Shown here: in pieces, positions 1 through 5,257 of the stretch | How the letters are laid out: each line of letters begins with the position of its first letter | How positions within the stretch are numbered: the first letter of the stretch is position 1 | Assembly: GCA_016928975.1 (NCBI GenBank) | Contig: JAFGJR010000165.1 | Coordinates: 1-5,343 of the forward strand | Reading direction: 5' to 3' | Source: Sedimentisphaerales bacterium | GTDB lineage: Bacteria > Planctomycetota > Phycisphaerae > Sedimentisphaerales > SG8-4 | Length of the DNA: 5,343 bases | The notes under the pieces: generated by a model | What the model was told of the DNA's origin: nothing | The model's database searches: none | The model's input: the letters and a program-made list of their open reading frames with translations, nothing else | Translations under genes and position numbers: made by a program

Positions 1-46
1 CAAAGAGAGATTGACATGATTCCCTTCATGCCTCCGGAGAGCGTGC

Positions 47-505
47 GTGCCCGTAAGCCCCAAAACTCACGGCAGTGCCATTCGGCGTTACATCGTTGTG
101 ATCGGCCAATGCAACGATTGCCACACGCGCGGGTATCTGCGGGCGGAGTCGAAGGTGCCGGAAGCGGAGTGGCTGGCGGGGGATGTCACCGGCTACTACG
201 GCCCGTGGGGCACGTCGTACGCGACCAGCCTGAGAGTCCTCGCCGCCAACATGACGGAGGACGCATGGGTGACGTACTTGCGCGAGCTCAAGACGATGCC
301 TCCGATGCCATGGTGGGCGATGCACGAGATGCGCGAGTCGGATTTGCGTGCGATGTATCGGTTCATCAAGGGTCTCGGCCCGAGAGAGGGGAATACGCCG
401 GCGGACCTGCCTCCGGGCCAGGAGCCCAGCCCGCCGTACGTTGCCTACGTCTTCGCGGCTGCCGGGCAAGAGCAGGGGACCAAAGCAGCGGAACGGCCAA
501 AATAG
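47..505 (+). CDS. c-type cytochrome, class I-like; 5' end uncertain, possibly truncated or frameshifted
   Basis: This is a small electron-carrier protein of the class I cytochrome c type, which in the family works in the periplasm. In the 152-residue reading, CNDCH at residues 22-26 is a CxxCH haem-attachment site. GYYGPWGTSYA (49-59) is a block typical of the family, and MPPMPWW (84-90) offers the axial methionine. The tail (DLRAMYRFIKGLGP, then PPGQEPSPPY) also fits small cytochromes that serve dehydrogenases. The GTG at 47 is only the first possible start in this frame. Only about 20 residues precede the haem site, with no hydrophobic signal peptide, although haem attachment by the Ccm or Ccs systems needs export. 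The reading frame is closed by a TGA at 17-19. An ATG at 16 in another frame has a purine-rich stretch (AGAGAGA, 4-10) at good spacing, and CCCCAAAA at 57-64 could be an indel site between the two frames. The domain call is firm; the start and an intact status are not. It converges on the receiver gene, 98 nt away. Confidence 0.72.
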   Translation: MPVSPKTHGSAIRRYIVVIGQCNDCHTRGYLRAESKVPEAEWLAGDVTGYYGPWGTSYATSLRVLAANMTEDAWVTYLRELKTMPPMPWWAMHEMRESDLRAMYRFIKGLGPREGNTPADLPPGQEPSPPYVAYVFAAAGQEQGTKAAERPK

Positions 506-603
506 GACTGCGCAGTCGTTGCACAGTTGTCCCGACTCAAGCGCTGGCCGGTAGACGGTCGTGGGTGCTGCTGGCGGTGTCACCGGCCTGGCAAGGCGGC
601 GGT

Positions 604-1041
604 TCAGGTTCCTGGATGAAAGTACAACTGGCCGTTGAGGACCTGGCGGATGGCATCGAGGAGGGTTTCGCCGGCCTGCTGCTTGGTGACGAAGCCTGAG
701 GCACCGGCGCGCTGGGCTCGCGGGCCGTAGACGTGCTCATCATGCATGGAGAGGATCAGGATGACAAGCCGCGGGTACTTCTGCTTGAGCATGCTTGTCA
801 GCCTGATGCCGTCGATCTGGCCGAGGCTGATGTCGATGATGGCCAGATCCAGGGGCTCGTGTCCCGCGACCTCCAGGGCCTGTTCGGCGCTGGCGACGGC
901 GCCGCAAACGCACAGGTCCGGCTGTTGGTTGAGCAGCTCTGTTACGCCGCGACGCACGACACAATGGTCGTCCACGATGAGGACGTTCTTCTTGGCTGCG
1001 TCAGTGCCGGCTGTATACTCGATCATAAGCTGTGACTTCAC
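604..1041 (-). CDS. stand-alone NarL-family receiver domain (response regulator without output domain)
   Basis: This is a phospho-acceptor receiver of about 145 residues. The acidic pair is D24-D25 (VLIVDDH), the phosphorylation site is D70 (AIIDISL), the switch Ser is S98 (LILSMHDE) and the conserved Lys is K120 (GFVTK). The protein ends at LNGQLYFHPGT, just where NarL/FixJ proteins continue through a linker into a LuxR-type helix-turn-helix. No HTH is readable in any frame before the convergent cytochrome gene, so the output domain is absent rather than frameshifted. By hand alignment it is roughly half identical to the receiver of the full-length regulator at 1270-1959, so the two are paralogues and may be phosphorylated by the same kinase (inference). 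The start is ambiguous: the GTG at 1041 has GAAGG very close upstream, while the ATG at 1026 (MIEYTAG) has a weaker site but gives a more usual N-terminus. It is separated from the upstream two-component operon by 228 nt with its own candidate promoter. Confidence 0.85.
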   Translation of the reverse strand: MKSQLMIEYTAGTDAAKKNVLIVDDHCVVRRGVTELLNQQPDLCVCGAVASAEQALEVAGHEPLDLAIIDISLGQIDGIRLTSMLKQKYPRLVILILSMHDEHVYGPRAQRAGASGFVTKQQAGETLLDAIRQVLNGQLYFHPGT

Positions 1042-1104
1042 CCACCTTCAGTGGCGCTGCTGTTGCTGATTCCCGGAACTCACACTACCGAATACTCTCT
1101 CAGC

Positions 1105-1133
1105 ATCATACCGGTGCGGAGAAACGATGGAAA
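1105..1133 (-). promoter_or_regulatory. candidate sigma-70-type promoter for the stand-alone receiver gene
   Basis: On the minus strand, TTTCCA (1133-1128) and TATGAT (1110-1105) are separated by 17 nt. They match the -35 and -10 consensus at 4 of 6 and 5 of 6 positions. Initiation near 1098 would leave a leader of about 55-70 nt before the start codon. The site is found by eye only, and housekeeping promoter consensus in this lineage may differ. Confidence 0.35.
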
Positions 1134-1177
1134 TCAGGGACGCCGTGTGATTTCGCATAGGCTGGAGTACCCATTTG

Positions 1178-1197
1178 TCTATCGGGGATTTCCCGAT
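1178..1197. promoter_or_regulatory. palindromic 20-bp motif, copy 1 (candidate response-regulator binding site)
   Basis: The plus strand reads TCTATCGGGGATTTCCCGAT. It contains the inverted repeat TATCGGG (1180-1186) / CCCGATA (1192-1198), perfect over 7 bp per arm with a 5-nt centre, and it lies in the spacer upstream of the stand-alone receiver gene. A second copy with a single mismatch occurs at 4253-4272. Symmetry, intergenic position and recurrence point to a dimeric DNA-binding protein. The NarL-type regulator encoded next to it is the obvious candidate, but this is inference. Confidence 0.6.
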
Positions 1198-1269
1198 ACG
1201 GCCTGTGCACGCCATGGGGACCATTTCTCCACAGAAGCGGCAAGCAGGGATGGGTCTCGCGAGGGTCCT

Positions 1270-1959
1270 TCAGCGTTTCATCTCGGAGTTCACCCATTCG
1301 ACTGCAAAGCGAAAGAGCTCGTTGCCGTCCTTGAAGCCGAGCTTCTCTTTGATGTGGGCGCGGTAGGTTTCGATGGTCTTGACGCTCAGATGGAGCTTGT
1401 CGGCGACGTCTCGCGTCTTGTGGCCCTCGCCGATGAGTCGAAAGACCTCCAGCTCGCGGTCGCTGAGGCTCTCGACCGGGGAGGTGCTCCGCGGCGCCAC
1501 GCCGGTGGCGAGCTTGCTGACCATCGTGGCGGCCATGGAGTCGCTGACGTAGATCTCTCCGGCGAGGACCCGGCGGATGGCGGTGATGACCCGCTCGGTG
1601 GCCTCGTGCTTCATGATATAGCCCTTCGCTCCGGCTCGCAGGGCGCGCTCGGCGTAGAGCGATTCGTCGTGCATCGACAGGATCAGGATGGGCAGGTTCG
1701 GGTACTGGACCTTCATGTCCTTGATCAGGTCCATGCCGCTGGTGTCCTTGAGGGAGATGTCCACGATGACCATGTCGGGCCGGACCTCTTTGACCGCTTG
1801 CATGGCCTGGTAGGCGTCCTCCGCGTAACCCTGGACTTCGAGGTCCTTTTCCTGGTTGACCAGTTGTGCAAGCCCCTGGCGGACCACCGGGTGATCGTCC
1901 ACGATGAGGATGCTGTACTTCGAACGTTGAGCAGCAGTGGACGTCGCTTTCGCGGACAT
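1270..1959 (-). CDS. NarL/FixJ-family two-component response regulator (receiver plus LuxR-type HTH)
   Basis: This 229-residue cytosolic transcription regulator is full length for the family. The receiver spans about 15-135, with acidic pair D21-D22, phospho-acceptor D67 (VIVDISL), switch S95 and K117 (GYIMK). A linker follows (about 136-162), then a LuxR/GerE-type helix-turn-helix at about 163-227 that opens with LSDRELEVFRLIGEG. The recognition helix is near SVKTIETYRAHIKEKL (192-207). The ATG at 1959 is chosen because AAGGAGG (1966-1972) precedes it by 6 nt; an in-frame start farther upstream would lie inside the kinase gene. That ribosome binding site is inside the last codons of the kinase gene (RKEE-stop), and only 1 nt separates the kinase stop from this ATG. 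The two are therefore almost surely co-transcribed and translationally coupled, as cognate kinase and regulator. Its targets are not shown by the sequence; the palindromes at 1178-1197 and 4253-4272 are candidates. Confidence 0.95.
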   Translation of the reverse strand: MSAKATSTAAQRSKYSILIVDDHPVVRQGLAQLVNQEKDLEVQGYAEDAYQAMQAVKEVRPDMVIVDISLKDTSGMDLIKDMKVQYPNLPILILSMHDESLYAERALRAGAKGYIMKHEATERVITAIRRVLAGEIYVSDSMAATMVSKLATGVAPRSTSPVESLSDRELEVFRLIGEGHKTRDVADKLHLSVKTIETYRAHIKEKLGFKDGNELFRFAVEWVNSEMKR

Positions 1960-1960
1960 A

Positions 1961-4072
1961 CTACTCCTCCTTCCGGTCTGCAACGGATTCGAGGTTGAAT
2001 GTGCAGGTGACCCTGGTTCCGCCTCCCTCACGGGGCTGCACCCGGAGGGTGCCTCCGATCATCTCGGCTCGATAGCTCATGACCTGCAATCCCATCCCCT
2101 TGCTCTTGGGAAGCTCGGCAGGGAAATCGCGTCCATCGTTCTCGATGACCAGCGACGCGGCGTGGGGATCGGCCAGCAGCCCGAGCAGAATCTGCTTCGT
2201 GTCTCCGTGGCGGATGGCGTTGGTGACGGCCTCCTGGGCGATGCGGTAGAGGTGGATCGCGGCGGAGGCGTCCTTGACGGGGACGGGGTTGCTGCATCTG
2301 AAGGTACAGCGGACGCCAAAGACGTTCTGCGTGGTGGCGGCCAGGGCGCGCAGGGCGGACATCAGGCCGTCCTCGTCCAGCGAAACGGGGTGAAGCCCGT
2401 GGGATAGTTGGCGCGTCTGATCGATGGCCTCGTTCACGAGCTGGGCGATCTCCCTCGCGCTGTCGGCCTCCTTGAGCGATTGACGCTGGAGCTTCTGTTC
2501 GAGGGCCTTGCTGATGATGGCGATTCCGGTCAGTTGCTGGCCGAGACTGTCGTGCAGCTCACGGCCGATGCGCCTCTGCTCCCGCTCGCTGATTTCGAGG
2601 ATTCCTTTCTCGAGCTGTCGGCGCTGGCGGAATTCCTCACGCAGTTGTTCGTTCTTCTGCGTCAGTTCTGTTGTGCGGGCCAGGACGCGTTGTTCCAGCT
2701 CTTCGTTGAGCTTGCGAATCTCCTGCTCGGCCTGCTTGCGATCGGTGATGTCCTGCACGACGCCGAGCATGCGGACCGCTTCGCCGTCGGCATCCCGTAT
2801 CACGTCTCCCGTCTCCGAGACCCAACGGATGGCGCCATCCGGCCAGACGATCCGGTGCTCGATCCGGTAATCGGCGTTGTCTTTGACGCAGGCATTGACC
2901 GAGCCGACCACGAAGTCGCGGTCATCCGGGTGCACGCATTGCAGGAACGCCTCGTAGGTGCCTGCGAACTGGCCCTTGGCAAAGCCGAACATGGGCTCGA
3001 TGCGCTCCGACCAAAGGAGCTTGCCGGTGACGATGTTCCAGTCCCAGCTCCCGATATTGGCGGCCTTTTGCGCAAGGGCATAACGTTCCTCGCTGCTCTT
3101 CAGGGCCGTCTGCCTTCGCATTCGCTGGACGGCCAGCGCATAGAGCTTGGCCATGCGGCCGATAGCATCGAGCTCCCTGTCGGAATACCCGCGATCCGAG
3201 TTGGCCAGGGCGATCTGGCCGACGACCATGTCACCCACGACGGCGGGGACGGTGAGGAAGTTCTTCAAGGCGATGTGTCCTTCGGGGACACCTATCGAGG
3301 CGGGGTGCTCGCCCGGAGCATCCGTATAGAAGCCCTGGCGGGTGTTTAGCGCGTGGCCGAACAGCGCGGGGTAAGTGCCGTCGGGACGAGGGTGAAAGAC
3401 GATGCTCTGCCTGTCTGCCCTCATGCCGCACTGCCGGCCCATCATGTGCGTCAAGGTGTGGCCGATCAAGTCCCCTGTCTCGGGGTCGATGGACGAGACG
3501 TATCCGTGCTCACTGCCGGTCAACTGGCGAGCCTGGGCCAGGACGGTATCGGCAACTTCCTCGATATCGAACGACGGGTCGATCAGCGCGTCCGCCAGCT
3601 CGGCCAGGGCTCGGTTGACAGCCAGATCCCACTCGTGCTCGCGCATCATGCGCTTCTGTTCGGTGACGTCCACGCAGTATTCGATGATGCGCATTACCTT
3701 GCCCGCCTCGTCAAAGATGGGAAACGCGTGGACCTCGACGATCCTGGGCTCGCCGTGCTCGTCGCGGTGAATATGCTCAACGACCGTCGGCTTGCCCGTC
3801 TGCGTGACGATTCCCATTGGGCAGGGGTGGTCCTGGGAGTCACAGGCGGTGGCCTGGCCGTGGCTCAGAGCATGACACGTAGCGGCGTCGCCCGAGTGCG
3901 TCTGCCGGGCGGCGCGGTTGGCCAGACGGACGCGCCGGTCCGCCACATCGATCACGTAGAAGGGATGGGTCAGCGAATCGAGGATGGTCTGGAGCAGGTC
4001 GTGGTTCCGGAGGAAGGCGCCCTCGTCAAACGGTGGCGCGGCTTGAGACCGCGATGGCTCTGAGTTGTTCAT
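1961..4072 (-). CDS. soluble hybrid-sensor histidine kinase, PAS-GAF-PAS-HisKA_3-HATPase (NarX/DesK class)
   Basis: This 703-residue sensor kinase autophosphorylates on His and passes phosphate to a NarL-type regulator. Domains in order: PAS 1 at about 26-140; GAF (GAF_2-like) at about 150-318, with HPASIGVPEGH and NFLTVPAVVGD blocks; PAS 2 with a PAC motif at about 330-447; a coiled-coil linker at about 445-495; HisKA_3 at about 494-563 with acceptor H507 in RELHDSLGQQLTGI; and HATPase_c at about 603-693. The ATPase has an N box (QEAVTNAIRHG, E614/N618), a G1 box (ENDGRDF) and a G2 box (GMGLQVMSYRAEMIGG). No membrane segment is visible, so it should sense a cytoplasmic signal. PAS 1 carries a Cys/His-rich insert (C66, H67, H71, C77, H82, C84) that might bind metal or respond to redox. 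The ATG at 4072 is chosen because AGGAGA (4081-4086) sits 8 nt upstream; the in-frame ATG at 4132 and other starts up to 4204 lack a ribosome site. The signal is unknown. 'Hybrid' refers only to the mixed sensor modules; there is no receiver domain. Confidence 0.95.
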   Translation of the reverse strand: MNNSEPSRSQAAPPFDEGAFLRNHDLLQTILDSLTHPFYVIDVADRRVRLANRAARQTHSGDAATCHALSHGQATACDSQDHPCPMGIVTQTGKPTVVEHIHRDEHGEPRIVEVHAFPIFDEAGKVMRIIEYCVDVTEQKRMMREHEWDLAVNRALAELADALIDPSFDIEEVADTVLAQARQLTGSEHGYVSSIDPETGDLIGHTLTHMMGRQCGMRADRQSIVFHPRPDGTYPALFGHALNTRQGFYTDAPGEHPASIGVPEGHIALKNFLTVPAVVGDMVVGQIALANSDRGYSDRELDAIGRMAKLYALAVQRMRRQTALKSSEERYALAQKAANIGSWDWNIVTGKLLWSERIEPMFGFAKGQFAGTYEAFLQCVHPDDRDFVVGSVNACVKDNADYRIEHRIVWPDGAIRWVSETGDVIRDADGEAVRMLGVVQDITDRKQAEQEIRKLNEELEQRVLARTTELTQKNEQLREEFRQRRQLEKGILEISEREQRRIGRELHDSLGQQLTGIAIISKALEQKLQRQSLKEADSAREIAQLVNEAIDQTRQLSHGLHPVSLDEDGLMSALRALAATTQNVFGVRCTFRCSNPVPVKDASAAIHLYRIAQEAVTNAIRHGDTKQILLGLLADPHAASLVIENDGRDFPAELPKSKGMGLQVMSYRAEMIGGTLRVQPREGGGTRVTCTFNLESVADRKEE
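1966..1972 (-). promoter_or_regulatory. Shine-Dalgarno site for the response regulator, embedded in the kinase 3' end
   Basis: The minus strand reads AAGGAGG, 6 nt before the ATG at 1959 and overlapping the codons for the last residues of the kinase. It decides the start of the regulator and indicates translational coupling. Confidence 0.85.
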
Positions 4073-4130
4073 GAACGCCGTCTCCTGCGATCGTCGTACG
4101 GTTCCTTTCTGAGCGGTTTGCCAACACTCC

Positions 4131-4158
4131 ATGATAGCGGCCGGGTATGCAAACACAA
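4131..4158 (-). promoter_or_regulatory. candidate promoter for the kinase-regulator operon
   Basis: On the minus strand, TTGTGT (4158-4153) and TATCAT (4136-4131) are spaced by 16 nt. The -10 matches 5 of 6 consensus bases; the -35 matches only 3 of 6. This would give a leader of about 50 nt before the ATG at 4072. A weak -35 is compatible with an activated promoter, but this is a visual call only. Confidence 0.3.
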
Positions 4159-4252
4159 CACAAATCACAGACTCCGAAGAGCGTGCCAGTTGAGGGCGCA
4201 ACAATCGTCGCGGTCATTTGGATACAGAAGGTCGCGTATAGGAGGAGGCCCT

Positions 4253-4272
4253 TCTATAGGGGATTTCCCGAT
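4253..4272. promoter_or_regulatory. palindromic 20-bp motif, copy 2 (candidate response-regulator binding site)
   Basis: The plus strand reads TCTATAGGGGATTTCCCGAT, identical to 1178-1197 except for A instead of C at its sixth base. The inner arms ATAGGG / CCCGAT pair at 5 of 6 positions. It is 114 nt upstream of the sigma-factor ATG and 181 nt upstream of the kinase ATG, so it could serve either promoter. Similarity to copy 1 ends at the motif edges, which favours a functional site over a recently duplicated segment. Confidence 0.6.
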
Positions 4273-4319
4273 GGAAAAAGCGGGACGAGGCCGGATGGAA
4301 GAAGCAGACAAGGCCCGAT

Positions 4320-4346
4320 TTGACAAAACCCTGCGTCTGCTACGAT
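4320..4346 (+). promoter_or_regulatory. candidate promoter for the ECF sigma factor gene
   Basis: A perfect TTGACA (4320-4325) is followed after 15 nt by TACGAT (4341-4346, 4 of 6 to TATAAT). The spacing is shorter than the preferred 17 nt, which often marks promoters that need an activator. Initiation near 4353 would leave a leader of about 33 nt. No convincing ECF-type autoregulatory promoter was seen instead. Confidence 0.35.
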
Positions 4347-4385
4347 GGCGCATGAATGACAACGTTGAAGTTGGAAGGGGATCTT

Positions 4386-4976
4386 ATGAGTGACAAAGAC
4401 CTTATGATTCGCTACACGGCAGGTGAGGAGGAGGCGTTCCAGGAACTGGTGAGCCGCTACAAGGACAGCGTGTACGGTTTCCTGCGACGATTCCTGAGTC
4501 GGCCGGACATGGTGGAAGACGTGTTCCAGGAGACGTTCATGCAGTTGTTCGTCAGCCGCGACACGTTCGACGTCTCCCGACCCCTGCGTCCGTGGCTGTT
4601 CACCATCGCGGCCAACAAGGCCAAGGACGCCCTTCGCCGGATGCAGCACCAGGAATCCGCCTATCTCGGGGATATGTTCAATGGCGAAGAGAATACCATC
4701 GAGGATGTGCTCAACACGTTCGACCACGACAATCAAATGCCCTATGATGAGCTGATTCGTGCAGAAACGGCGGACTCGGTCAAAAAAGTAATCTCGAAAA
4801 TGCCGGCGAAGCTGCGTGAGATTATCCTGCTGGCCTATTTTCACAAATTCTCGTATGCGGAGATCTCGAAGGTACTGCGAATTCCGGTAGGCACGGTCAA
4901 GAGCCGTCTGCACACGGCGGTGGGGCGGTTTGCCGAGGAGTGGGAGACCGCCATGATGTGCGAAACCAGGAACTAA
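4386..4976 (+). CDS. ECF-type RNA polymerase sigma factor (sigma-70 family)
   Basis: This 196-residue protein directs RNA polymerase core to specific promoters. Region 2 spans about 15-90: AFQELVSRYKDSVYGFLRR, then the DMVEDVFQETFMQLF core-binding segment, then PWLFTIAANKAKDALRR of the -10-recognition part. An acidic linker (about 91-130, EENTIEDVLNTFDHDN) leads to region 4 at about 132-184, with KMPAKLREIILLAYF and the helix-turn-helix FSYAEISKVLRIPVGTVKSRLHTAVGRF in successive parts. Length is normal for the family, and there is no extra C-terminal domain. The ATG at 4386 is chosen over the in-frame ATG at 4356 because GGAAGGGG (4373-4380) stands 5 nt before it. ECF genes are usually followed by an anti-sigma gene; here the next genes are convergent and none resembles one. 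Control may come instead from transcription, given its divergent position next to the two-component operon and the palindromic site upstream (inference). The specific ECF group cannot be assigned by eye. Confidence 0.95.
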   Translation: MSDKDLMIRYTAGEEEAFQELVSRYKDSVYGFLRRFLSRPDMVEDVFQETFMQLFVSRDTFDVSRPLRPWLFTIAANKAKDALRRMQHQESAYLGDMFNGEENTIEDVLNTFDHDNQMPYDELIRAETADSVKKVISKMPAKLREIILLAYFHKFSYAEISKVLRIPVGTVKSRLHTAVGRFAEEWETAMMCETRN

Positions 4977-4985
4977 CTGGGGAGT

Positions 4986-5050
4986 TGGCTTCGCTGGGGC
5001 AGGTGCCACAGCAATGGGCACGACGGGGCGACCCGTACAAGGCGAAGCCA
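4986..5050 (+). other. predicted structured RNA in the sigma-gene 3' region (three-way junction)
   Basis: Nine nt after the sigma stop codon, TGGCTTCGC (4986-4994) pairs perfectly with GCGAAGCCA (5042-5050). Enclosed are two hairpins: GTGCC/GGCAC (5003-5007 with 5017-5021, 9-nt loop) and ACGGG/CCCGT (5023-5027 with 5032-5036) closed by GCGA, a GNRA tetraloop. Together they can form a three-way junction. No known riboswitch or RNA family was recognised. It could be an mRNA 3' structure, a terminator-associated fold or a small RNA. Alternative pairings such as GGC-AGGT-GCC compete, so the fold is only a prediction. Confidence 0.4.
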
Positions 5051-5060
5051 CGCCGAGGAA

Positions 5061-5106
5061 CAGGGGTATAAGTCGCGTAGCAGGTTGCTTCCAGCTTATA
5101 CCCCTG
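5061..5106. terminator. 12-bp perfect inverted repeat between convergent genes (possible bidirectional terminator)
   Basis: CAGGGGTATAAG (5061-5072) and CTTATACCCCTG (5095-5106) are exact reverse complements with a 22-nt loop, which itself can form a small AGCA/TGCT hairpin (5079-5082 with 5086-5089). It begins 1 nt beyond the stop codon of the minus-strand ORF at 5108 and lies in the convergent spacer downstream of the sigma gene. No T-tract follows on either strand, so it is not a canonical intrinsic terminator; an mRNA 3'-end stabiliser is equally possible. Confidence 0.45.
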
Positions 5107-5107
5107 G

Positions 5108-5257
5108 CTATTTGCGCACAGCCGTTGGGACATAGTCGCCTCCGTAGAACATCACGTCATAGATCCAGAAGCCGCCGGGGGCTGGACCAACATAGAAGGC
5201 GAAGTCCGCCGGGACAGCATCTTCGCTGAAGGCCCGCGTCGTCACGTGGCATGTCAC
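5108..5257 (-). CDS. short ORF or C-terminal gene remnant, function unknown
   Basis: From the GTG at 5257 this reads 49 residues (VTCHVTTRAFSED... to ...YVPTAVRK). The GTG overlaps the TGA of the partial gene upstream as GTGA, a spacing typical of coupled genes, but no good ribosome site is present. The same frame stays open upstream to a GTG at 5296, overlapping the neighbouring gene. The composition is protein-like, with alternating hydrophobic and aromatic strands (ADFAFYVGP, GGFWIYDVMFYGG), and the inverted repeat starts directly after the stop, which favours a true gene end. The GxWxIYDV pattern faintly recalls the C-terminal part of MlaC/Ttg2-type proteins, too weakly to name it. It may be the surviving 3' end of a longer gene that has been lost. 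Confidence 0.35.
   Translation of the reverse strand: MTCHVTTRAFSEDAVPADFAFYVGPAPGGFWIYDVMFYGGDYVPTAVRK

Larger units (their letters stand above)
4073..4385. other. 313-bp divergent intergenic region between kinase operon and sigma factor gene
   Basis: No credible gene lies here. The region holds the ribosome sites of both flanking genes (AGGAGA 4081-4086 on minus; GGAAGGGG 4373-4380 on plus, 5 nt before the sigma ATG), candidate promoters for each direction and the second copy of the 20-bp palindromic motif. TATAGG also appears twice, 18 bp apart (4237-4242 and 4255-4260), the second merging into the motif. The arrangement is a typical shared control region for divergent transcription. Confidence 0.7.

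Noticed and set aside
506..603. Short convergent spacer between cytochrome and receiver genes searched for a terminator or HTH remnant
   Set aside because: Only a CGGTG-T-CACCG repeat (574-584) with too small a loop was seen, and no frame resembles a LuxR-type HTH.
16..699. 227-residue plus-strand frame starting at the ATG at 16
   Set aside because: Beyond its first about 15 codons it runs out of frame through the cytochrome and then antisense to the receiver gene; the translation is Arg/Gly/Ala-rich and has no recognisable motif. Only its start may matter, as a possible original start of the cytochrome.
1184..1194. GGGGATTTCCC resembles the eukaryotic NF-kappaB site
   Set aside because: Coincidental in a bacterial locus; the recurrence and symmetry are better explained by a bacterial dimeric regulator.
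1051..4063. Long plus-strand open frames opposite the kinase and regulator genes (1051-1998, 2408-3349, 3353-4063)
   Set aside because: They mirror the strongly recognised minus-strand genes, show no domain of their own and lack ribosome sites; this is the usual antisense openness of GC-rich coding sequence.
4174..4188. Sigma-54-like -24 element (TGGCACG on minus, 4188-4182) upstream of the kinase
   Set aside because: The -12 part at the required spacing reads TCGG instead of TTGC, and no enhancer-binding activator is encoded in the window.
4254..5051. 265-residue minus-strand frame opposite the sigma factor
   Set aside because: It is a shadow of the sigma gene, whose regions 2 and 4 are unmistakable on the plus strand.
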